From an uncultured Erysipelotrichaceae bacterium (lineage in GTDB: Bacteria; Bacillota_I; Bacilli_A; Erysipelotrichales; Erysipelotrichaceae): DNA of 60,860 nt. The number at the start of each line of letters is the position of its first letter. Position 1 is the first letter of the stretch. This document shows positions 54,832 to 60,860 of the stretch, in pieces. Position numbers and translations under genes: made by a program. Location of the stretch: assembly GCA_944326825.1 (NCBI GenBank), contig CALVFL010000024.1, forward strand, positions 1-60,860, read 5' to 3'. The notes below the pieces were generated by a model. That model worked only from the letters and a program-made list of their open reading frames with translations, did no database searches and was not told where the DNA came from.

Positions 54832-56729
54832 AAAAGGATGACCTTTCCGCACTCTTCTAAAGTATAGCCGCCTAACTTTTCGACTTCATCTATAAATTCT
54901 TCGCTTTTCAAGACTTCGATGAACCATTTGACTTTCGGATCGTTTAAATAGGAAGCATAAGTCACAAAATCATATTCTTCATAGGCAATATCGATAAAAT
55001 CAAGATCCAAGGCTTTGGCAGCTGAATAAACACCCATTCCGGTATCAGCGTCGCCGTTTTTAACGCTTATCGCTACGGCCATGTGGGTATTGACTTCATG
55101 TTCATAACCGATGATCGCCTCTTTAGAGATACCGTTAAGTTTTAAAAGATGATCCAAGAGCACTCTTGTGCCGGCTCCTTTCTGGCGGTTGATATAACTT
55201 ACTCTTTTAAGATCGCTGATCGTTTGGATATTTAAAGGATTGCCCTTTTTAGTGATGAAGCCCTGTCTTCTTTTGACTCCTTTGATGATCGCCATCTTTT
55301 CATCTTTAAACATCGCTTTGATGATCGGAATATTATAAACACCGCTCGCTTCATCCAAAAGATGGCTGGGAGCTAAGTGGGTTTCTTTCTTGCTTAAAGC
55401 GATAAGTCCGCTTAAAGAGCCGACATGACTTGAAGAGAGTTCGATGCCTGAATGTTTTTGGATCATAATATCTCTGATGACATCTAAAATCAGATCATGG
55501 CTGCCGATGATCACTAAAGTGTCAGCGATCACTTTAAGATCTTTGCTTAAACGGACAGCCACTTCTTCGCCTTCCAAAAGCCCCTCAAGATCTTGAGGTA
55601 TGACACAGAAACCGTCTGCTCTTACTAACGACATCGATGCACCAGCTCCTCTTTTTAAAGGTGTGGCGATCAGTTTATCTTCGACGATGCCCAGCTTTAC
55701 TCTTACATATTCCCGATATTTTAAAGACGACATCAAAGTTTTAGTCAGGATCGCCTTTACTTCCGGATATTCTTCATATTCGATCCCGCTTAAAAGTTTC
55801 ATCACCGGTACGACAAATTCCATAAAAGTGATATAAGACGATACCGGATAACCAGGCAGACCAATGACCGGTTTATTATCGATCCTGCCTAAGACCACCG
55901 GTTTGCCAGGCTTGATCGCTACGCCATGAGTATATACTTCGCCTAACTCCTTGATGACACTTGGCGTATAATCATCCCGTCCGGCACTGGATCCGGCACT
56001 GATGATCACCATATCATTCTCTGCAAGAGCTTTATTGATCATCGCTTTTAAAGCTTTAGGATCATCTTTGGTGATCGGATAGATCTTCCCTTCGCCATAA
56101 TATTTATTTACCAGATTTTTAAATAACCATGAATTAGTATCGATTATCTTGTCTTCTTCCAGTTTATCTTCATAAGTTATCATCTCATCGCCAGTCGGAA
56201 TGATCCCCGCTTTAACTTTTTTAATAACGCTGATCTCTTTATTGCCTGATGCCAAAAGGACGGAGATATCGATCGGCGTAATCTTATGAAAAGAAGTCAG
56301 CACCATCTCTTTGGCAACGATGTCTTCACCGACCGAGCGGACATTGTAGTAAGGATAGACCGGCTTGATAATCTTGTAGCCTTCTTTTACTTCAATAAGA
56401 TCTTCAGCCATGATCACGGCATCATATTCTTTTCTTAAAAGATCGCCGGTATCTACTTCCATATAATCATCTTTGCTTAAAATGATCGGCTCTTTCTCGC
56501 TGGCTCCTTTAGTCAGATAACTTTTAGTGGCAATGCCATCCATGGCGCATGAATTATAAGAAGGATTGGAATATTCGGCATAGATCGCTTTGGCACTGTA
56601 ACGATCCAAAGCATCGATCGTAGAGATCAGCTCTTCTTGATAACTCAGATCATTTAATGCCTTCAGATATTCTTCTTTTGCAACTTCCAAGTCTTTATTG
56701 TCTAAATATAAATTCCTTCTTTTACTCAT
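54828..56729 (-). CDS. MoeA fused to a periplasmic-binding-protein-like domain
   Basis: A 633-residue protein. Residues 1-400 are MoeA-like, with YSNPSYNSCAMDG near residue 53, IPTGDEM near residue 172, SAGSSAGRDDY near residue 245 and KPGKPVVLG and GLPGYPVS after it. Residues 400-633 are a PBP-like (LysR/ModA-type) domain with IIGSHD and RQKGAGTRVLLD, which in this family is thought to sense or bind the metal or cofactor. It is the first of two MoeA types in the operon, overlapping its neighbour by four bases at each end. Confidence 0.93.
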   Translation of the reverse strand: MSKRRNLYLDNKDLEVAKEEYLKALNDLSYQEELISTIDALDRYSAKAIYAEYSNPSYNSCAMDGIATKSYLTKGASEKEPIILSKDDYMEVDTGDLLRKEYDAVIMAEDLIEVKEGYKIIKPVYPYYNVRSVGEDIVAKEMVLTSFHKITPIDISVLLASGNKEISVIKKVKAGIIPTGDEMITYEDKLEEDKIIDTNSWLFKNLVNKYYGEGKIYPITKDDPKALKAMINKALAENDMVIISAGSSAGRDDYTPSVIKELGEVYTHGVAIKPGKPVVLGRIDNKPVIGLPGYPVSSYITFMEFVVPVMKLLSGIEYEEYPEVKAILTKTLMSSLKYREYVRVKLGIVEDKLIATPLKRGAGASMSLVRADGFCVIPQDLEGLLEGEEVAVRLSKDLKVIADTLVIIGSHDLILDVIRDIMIQKHSGIELSSSHVGSLSGLIALSKKETHLAPSHLLDEASGVYNIPIIKAMFKDEKMAIIKGVKRRQGFITKKGNPLNIQTISDLKRVSYINRQKGAGTRVLLDHLLKLNGISKEAIIGYEHEVNTHMAVAISVKNGDADTGMGVYSAAKALDLDFIDIAYEEYDFVTYASYLNDPKVKWFIEVLKSEEFIDEVEKLGGYTLEECGKVILL

Positions 56730-57946
56730 AACAATACCACCTCGATCATCTCTTTGACCTTTAATCCTTCCTTGCTTTCTTTAATAAGCGTATAGCCTTT
56801 GGCTTTATTCAAGATCGAAATATTGGCCGACTTGCTGTAAAGAGGGACAGCGATCAGTTCGCCATCCTCATATTCAAGATTGACCAAAAGACAAGTGGCC
56901 CGGCCGGAATTGCTGGCGACATTTTCTTTGATCTTAGCATAAAGGCTGAAAGGTTTAGACAGTCCTTCCTTTTTAAACAGATAATCTTCAATCAAAAGTT
57001 TATACATTATGATCGCTGCCAAAGGATTGCCTGGCAAGCCAAACATTAAAACTTCTTTTAAAGGATCGAAAGCGACTATCGTCGGTTTTCCCGGTTTGAT
57101 CGCTATGCCATGAATCAGCACTTCCCCGCACTCTTTAAAGACTTCTTCGCTGTAATCTTTATCGCCTTTAGAAGAACCGCCGGAAAGGATGATGATATCG
57201 ACCTGTTCTTTTAAGGTCTTCACCGCTTTTAAAAGTTCTTCTTTTTTATCTTTGATGCATAATACATCTTCAACTGTAAAACCGCTCTTTTTGGCAAACA
57301 TGCTTAAAGTATAGCTGTTGATATCTCTGATCTTGCCGAGCGGGATATTTTCAAAAGGATCGCAAAGCTCATCACCGCTTGATATGATCGCTGCTTTCAG
57401 TCTTTCATAAACTTCCACTTCTTTAATGCCGAGCGATATAAGGATACCGATATTTTCTTCCTTAAGCAAAGTGCCTTTCTTTAAAACAACTTCACCTTTT
57501 TTAATATCCTCACCCTTTTCAATGACGTTTTCAAGTGGCGCTATTGGTTTATAGATAACGATCTTGTCATCTAAAAAAGCCCTCGTGTATTCTAACATCA
57601 TCACACTGTCAGCGCCTTTTGGCAAAAATGATCCGGTCTGCACTCTGATAGCTTCATTATCAGACAACTCTTTATCACTGATCTCATCGATACCGATACT
57701 GTCAACGACATCCAAAAACATCTCGCCATCTTTAGCGCCATAAGAATCTTTAGCCTTGATGGCATAACCGTCAACACTTGATCTTCGATAAAGCGGCACA
57801 TCTTCTAAAGCTATGATATCCGCACTTAAAACATAACCTAAAGCTTCCAAAGAGTTTTTCTTCACCGTCTTTAGTTTGATATCTTGAGCTGCCGCTGCTA
57901 TTTTCTTTTGCGCCTTTTCTAATGTATCTACTTTTAATAATTCCAT
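56726..57946 (-). CDS. moeA: Molybdopterin molybdenumtransferase MoeA
   Basis: It inserts the metal, here probably tungsten, into adenylated pyranopterin. The 406-residue protein has DVPLYRRSSVDGYA near residue 58, ISSGDEL near residue 187, ILSGGSSKGDKDY near residue 253 and KPGKPTI with GLPGNPLAA. It overlaps the MoeA-PBP gene and is one base after tupC. Two MoeA proteins side by side are typical of organisms that discriminate tungsten from molybdenum, which is inference here. Confidence 0.95.
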   Translation of the reverse strand: MELLKVDTLEKAQKKIAAAAQDIKLKTVKKNSLEALGYVLSADIIALEDVPLYRRSSVDGYAIKAKDSYGAKDGEMFLDVVDSIGIDEISDKELSDNEAIRVQTGSFLPKGADSVMMLEYTRAFLDDKIVIYKPIAPLENVIEKGEDIKKGEVVLKKGTLLKEENIGILISLGIKEVEVYERLKAAIISSGDELCDPFENIPLGKIRDINSYTLSMFAKKSGFTVEDVLCIKDKKEELLKAVKTLKEQVDIIILSGGSSKGDKDYSEEVFKECGEVLIHGIAIKPGKPTIVAFDPLKEVLMFGLPGNPLAAIIMYKLLIEDYLFKKEGLSKPFSLYAKIKENVASNSGRATCLLVNLEYEDGELIAVPLYSKSANISILNKAKGYTLIKESKEGLKVKEMIEVVLL

Positions 57947-57947
57947 C

Positions 57948-58646
57948 TTAGATCAAAAGTTCTCCGTTTATAAATCTTCTTACCGTTTCATCATCAGAGT
58001 TAAAGAAATCATCCCGTTTCTTTAAAGCGACGACCTTGCCTTTATTTAGCAGCAATATCTCATCTGCTATCCTTTTAGCCTCGCTTAAATCATGGGTTAT
58101 CAGGATGATCGTCGTCTTTTCTTCCTTATTGATCTTAAGCAGGATCTTTTCGATCTCGGTAATGATGTAAGGATCAAGACTGGCGCACGGCTCATCCAGA
58201 AGCAAGAGTTCCGGTTTGAAGATCAAAGCTCTGGCCAAAGATACCTTTGCTTTCTCACCGCCTGATAAATGGTGGGCATTCTTATTTAAAAGATCTTCGA
58301 TATTGAGATCTCGGGCGATCTTTTCTACTCTGTCTTTTATTTCTTCTTTAGGGATTTTGCGGATCTTTAAGGGATAGGCAATATTCATATAGACTGAAGC
58401 ATCGATCAGAAAAGGTTTCTGAAAGACGATCGTCATCTTTTGAAGCGGCACAGTTAAAGAACCGTCATAATAAACTCTTCCGCCATCCTTTTTAAGGGTA
58501 GCGGCAATAATATTTAAAAGTGTTGATTTGCCAGAACCATTAGGACCGACAATAGCTGTTATCAGTCCGCTTTTAAAGACGAGTTCTTTAACATTCAAAA
58601 CTTCTTTATCGTAGATCTTTAAGAGTTCTTCTGTTTTAACTTCCAT
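57948..58646 (-). CDS. tupC: Tungstate ABC transporter ATP-binding protein TupC
   Basis: A 232-residue ATPase with Walker A GPNGSGKST near residue 34, Q-loop FQKPFL, signature LSGGEKAK, Walker B LLLLDEPCASLD and H-loop ITHDLSEA. It overlaps tupB by 11 bases. Tungstate specificity rests on its partner TupA and the neighbouring tungstoenzyme genes. Confidence 0.92.
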   Translation of the reverse strand: MEVKTEELLKIYDKEVLNVKELVFKSGLITAIVGPNGSGKSTLLNIIAATLKKDGGRVYYDGSLTVPLQKMTIVFQKPFLIDASVYMNIAYPLKIRKIPKEEIKDRVEKIARDLNIEDLLNKNAHHLSGGEKAKVSLARALIFKPELLLLDEPCASLDPYIITEIEKILLKINKEEKTTIILITHDLSEAKRIADEILLLNKGKVVALKKRDDFFNSDDETVRRFINGELLI

Positions 58647-59337
58647 AACTTTTTATCCTTTGAAAATGATACAGAAGCGAATTGACCATAAACGCTATCA
58701 AAAGCAGGATGATGCCGGTAGCGATCGCTCTTTCAAAATCGCCCATGCCTTTTAATTCCGATATATAAGTCGTCATCACTCTGGTCTTGCCCTTGATATT
58801 GCCGCCAACGACCATTACCGCTCCCACTTCTGAGATCGCTCTTGAAAATCCGGTTACAATCGCCATTAAGATGCCTCTTCTGACTTCAAAGAGTAAAAGT
58901 TTAAAACTTTGCCACTTGTCAGCCCCCAAAGTCTTAGCTAAACTGAAGACTTCGTTTTGACATTTTATTGACTCGTTGATGATAAGTCCAATCATGATGG
59001 GAGTGATCAAAAGAGTCTGAGCGATGATCATGATCTCCTTGGTATAGTTTAAACTAAGAAAGCCAAACGGGCCTCTTCGCATAAATAAGATATAGACAAA
59101 AAGTCCGCACAATACCGGGGGCATACCCATAAAGGTATAGATCAGACGCATGACTAAGTTCTTGAAGGGAAAGTCATTCTTAGCGATGATGATCCCTAAG
59201 GGGATCGCTATCACACTCGCTATAAACAAAGCCGTAAATGAGACCTGAAGCGATAATAAGACCACTTCAAAGACTTCACTGTCTAAAGTGAAGATAAGTT
59301 TAAATGCTTCTTTGATCCCTTCAAGAATAATATCCAT
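58636..59337 (-). CDS. tupB: Tungstate ABC transporter permease TupB
   Basis: A 233-residue permease with five to six membrane helices and the cytoplasmic loop FSLAKTLGADKWQSFKLL near residue 130, the EAA region of this family. No clear Shine-Dalgarno precedes the ATG, which is five bases after the tupA stop. It forms the channel energised by TupC. Confidence 0.92.
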   Translation of the reverse strand: MDIILEGIKEAFKLIFTLDSEVFEVVLLSLQVSFTALFIASVIAIPLGIIIAKNDFPFKNLVMRLIYTFMGMPPVLCGLFVYILFMRRGPFGFLSLNYTKEIMIIAQTLLITPIMIGLIINESIKCQNEVFSLAKTLGADKWQSFKLLLFEVRRGILMAIVTGFSRAISEVGAVMVVGGNIKGKTRVMTTYISELKGMGDFERAIATGIILLLIAFMVNSLLYHFQRIKSYGS

Positions 59338-59342
59338 AAACG

Positions 59343-60182
59343 TTATTCGGCGTTAGGTGTAAATAAAGCCTTGCCGTATTCTTCTAGGCCATATTCGCCG
59401 ATAAGCTCTTGTGTTTCGCTTGATAAGAGCCAGTTCGCAAAGGCTTTGGCACCTTCGTGATTGATCGCTTCATTCTTATCAGGATTAACACAGATAACAC
59501 CATATTGATTGTATAAGACACCGCTTGGATCGTTTTCTGATACGATCATCAGATCTTCATCAAGATCCAGGTTGAGCCAGGTCGCTCTGTCGCTTAATGT
59601 GTAGGCCAATTCTTCATTAGCCATCTCTAAAACAGCACCCATGCCGCTACCAGCTTCCACATACCAGTCGCCGCTTGGTTCGATTCCGGCTGCTTTCCAG
59701 ATCTCTAACTCTTTTTTATGTGTTCCTGATTCATCACTGCGGGAAATGAAAGTCATCTCTTCATCAGCCAATGTCTTAAAAGCCTTTAAAGCATCATTAT
59801 ACGCATCCGTTTTGATATTAGCCGGATCGCTTGATGGGCCGATCAAAACGAAGTCATTATACATGACATCTTTACGGCCGTCTTCATCAGCGTGACCGTT
59901 TTTAACAAATTCTTCTTCCGCTGCCGGCGAATGTACGAGCAGGACATCGGCTTCACCATTCTCGCCCATCGTCATCGCTTCACCTGAACCAACGGAAACG
60001 ACGCTGACTTTATAACCGCTCTCTTCTTCAAAATAAGGCAGTAAATAATCTAAAAGCCCGCTGTCTTTCGTACTGGTTGTCGTTGCCAGAATGATCTCTT
60101 CATTCTTGATCACTTCATCTTCCTTTTGACAACCCGTCATCATGACTAGCAGGGCCGCTAAAACAATTATGATCTTTTTCAT
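59343..60182 (-). CDS. tupA: Tungstate-binding lipoprotein TupA
   Basis: A 279-residue binding protein with a lipoprotein signal: Lys-Lys, hydrophobic core and lipobox MTGC (Cys18). The mature part starts with LATTTSTKDSGLLDYLLP, the TTTS motif that distinguishes TupA from ModA, and continues with VGSGEAMTMGENGEADVLLVHSP. GGAGG lies seven bases before the ATG. It is the first gene of the 12-gene operon, which points to tungsten as the metal used by AOR. Confidence 0.95.
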   Translation of the reverse strand: MKKIIIVLAALLVMMTGCQKEDEVIKNEEIILATTTSTKDSGLLDYLLPYFEEESGYKVSVVSVGSGEAMTMGENGEADVLLVHSPAAEEEFVKNGHADEDGRKDVMYNDFVLIGPSSDPANIKTDAYNDALKAFKTLADEEMTFISRSDESGTHKKELEIWKAAGIEPSGDWYVEAGSGMGAVLEMANEELAYTLSDRATWLNLDLDEDLMIVSENDPSGVLYNQYGVICVNPDKNEAINHEGAKAFANWLLSSETQELIGEYGLEEYGKALFTPNAE

Positions 60183-60219
60183 ACTCTACCTCCACACAAC
60201 TATGTGCTTCTATAACTTA

Positions 60220-60248
60220 ATTATAATCATTTACAATTTCCAAATAAA
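60220..60248 (-). promoter_or_regulatory. Promoter of the tup-moe-moa-AOR operon
   Basis: TTTATT (60243-60248) and TATAAT (60220-60225) on the minus strand with a 17-base spacer, about 37 bases before the tupA ATG. Confidence 0.55.
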
Positions 60249-60271
60249 TACTTTAGATAAATAAAATCTAT

Positions 60272-60301
60272 CAGGGTCTTATAGAAACGGATCAAACCCT
60301 G
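60272..60301. repeat. Hairpin upstream of the tup promoter
   Basis: CAGGGT (60272-60277) pairs with ACCCTG (60296-60301). On the plus strand it is followed by GATCTTTTT. Its role is unclear: it could be a regulator site of the tup operon or a terminator. It does not resemble a Moco riboswitch and lies upstream of the promoter. Confidence 0.45.
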
Positions 60302-60340
60302 GATCTTTTTGCAAGGAAGAGTGTTTCAAGATTTTTTAAT

Positions 60341-60420
60341 ATGTCTAAAATTGTATTAAATAACAAATTTTCCATTAAAATTCTGCATTTTTAAAGTTAA
60401 TAATACAATTTTGCAGACAT
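60341..60420. repeat. Long inverted repeat upstream of the RhuM gene
   Basis: ATGTCTAAAATTGTATTA (60341-60358) is repeated in reverse complement at 60401-60420 with a two-base GC insertion. The arms flank 42 AT-rich bases. The right arm is 21 bases before the TATAAT of the RhuM gene, so an operator is plausible. Confidence 0.7.
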
Positions 60421-60483
60421 GATAAACAATTTTAAATCATTTATAATGACAGTATAAGACAACAACTTGGAGGCGATGATAAA

Positions 60484-60860
60484 ATGACAAATGATATTGT
60501 AATTTTTAAAAACGGCGAGCTTGAATTAGAAGTTACAGTAAGTGAAGATCGCGAAAACGTATGGCTTTCACAACGCCAAATGGCCGAGCTTTTTAATGTT
60601 GATCGAACACGAGTAACTAGGCATATCAATAATATCTATAAAGATGGTGAACTGGATGAAAAGAGCACATGTGCGGAAAACGCACACATGGGTAGTTTGG
60701 GTGTTCAGAAATACTCAAATAAGATCTATAACCTAGACATGATTTTGGCTGTTGGTTATCGTGTGAAATCACCAAACGGTATCATCTTCCGTAAATGGGC
60801 CACTTCGATCTTGAAGGACTACATGATCAAAGGTTATGCCGTTAATGAGAAGCGCTTAGA
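60484..60860 (+). CDS. RhuM-family protein (5' part, runs off the window)
   Basis: At least 125 codons from ATG 60484, with GGAGG ten bases upstream and TATAAT at 60442-60447. The product begins MTNDIVIFKNGELELEV and contains VWLSQRQMAELFNVDRTRVTRHI and FRKWATSILKDYMIKGYAVNEKRL, the RhuM signature (a helix-turn-helix-like N-terminus with a KilA/BRO-like core). RhuM proteins are found on islands and beside Fic or restriction genes; their role is not established. The 3' end is outside the window. Confidence 0.88.
   Translation, partial: MTNDIVIFKNGELELEVTVSEDRENVWLSQRQMAELFNVDRTRVTRHINNIYKDGELDEKSTCAENAHMGSLGVQKYSNKIYNLDMILAVGYRVKSPNGIIFRKWATSILKDYMIKGYAVNEKRL

Noticed and set aside
60183..60340. 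Moco/tungsten riboswitch before tupA
   Set aside because: Only about 30 bases separate the predicted promoter from the ATG region, too little for the riboswitch, and the hairpin at 60272-60301 lies upstream of the promoter.
60441..60629. Minus-strand 62-codon frame at the right edge
   Set aside because: It is antisense to the clear RhuM coding sequence.

Overview
The window is AT-rich, low-GC Gram-positive (Bacillota) chromosome. TGA is used as an ordinary stop (for example at the end of addA and of the 39246-41057 ABC gene), so this is not a code-4 mollicute. The mix of AddAB, RicT, DUF1146, a PadR/DUF1700/DUF4097 envelope operon, a CBS/DRTGG-type Mn pyrophosphatase and a tungsten aldehyde oxidoreductase operon suggests an anaerobic gut-type Erysipelotrichia or close relative. 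That placement is inference; no rRNA gene is present to settle it. Most genes lie on the minus strand in long, tightly overlapping operons.

Layout. 1-320: one end of an IS21-like element that cuts a small gene. 423-602: a tRNA-Ile/tRNA-Ala pair without rRNA. 715-4835: housekeeping operon nudF - small protein - tmk - holB - ricT - rsmI. 4924-8502: a YcxB-like membrane protein, a surface-anchored amidase and a membrane protein with a papain-like tail. 8585-9972: a His/Tyr/Cys-rich exported peptide, an ECF sigma factor and an RsgI-like anti-sigma factor with a His-rich tail. 10138-12651: an orphan DinJ-type antitoxin, gpmI and a small P-loop kinase. 12701-18212: addB-addA. 18461-25266: complete phosphate operon pstS-C-A-B-phoU-phoP-phoR behind a Pho box. 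25677-27663: a DUF4143 ATPase and a membrane protein. 28083-34518: mnmE-tatD-rnmV-rsmA-ispE-glmU-like-prs. 34659-38493: an accessory stretch with a zinc-ribbon protein, the PadR envelope operon, a beta-glucosidase remnant and two toxin-antitoxin pairs. 38609-43209: a heterodimeric ABC exporter and a membrane protein. 43304-47570: tsaC-glyA-ppaC-shrunken NagA-like-DUF1146. 47653-48241: an N-terminally deleted DUF4143 gene behind a 23-bp tandem repeat. 48273-60182: a 12-gene tungsten operon. 60484 to the end: a RhuM-family gene running out of the window.

How genes work together. The last operon looks like a nearly self-contained tungstoenzyme system. TupABC imports tungstate; MoaA, MoaC, MoaB, two MoeA proteins, a MoaD-like carrier and a MOSC-ThiF fusion build and load the pyranopterin cofactor; AOR with a two-cluster ferredoxin and an iron alcohol dehydrogenase interconvert acids, aldehydes and alcohols. 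MoaE is not in the window. The pst/pho operon couples phosphate import to its own two-component system.

Most notable patterns: (1) six genes have a -10 hexamer (TATAAT or TAAAAT) exactly six bases before the start codon and no usable Shine-Dalgarno, the architecture of leaderless mRNAs; (2) the ECF sigma/RsgI-like/His-rich peptide locus, a plausible metal-sensing envelope circuit; (3) a possible small RNA after addA carrying an anti-Shine-Dalgarno motif; (4) a 36-codon gene behind a 33-bp palindrome that overlaps the PadR operon promoter; (5) two reduced enzymes (GlmU-like and NagA-like) inside intact operons.
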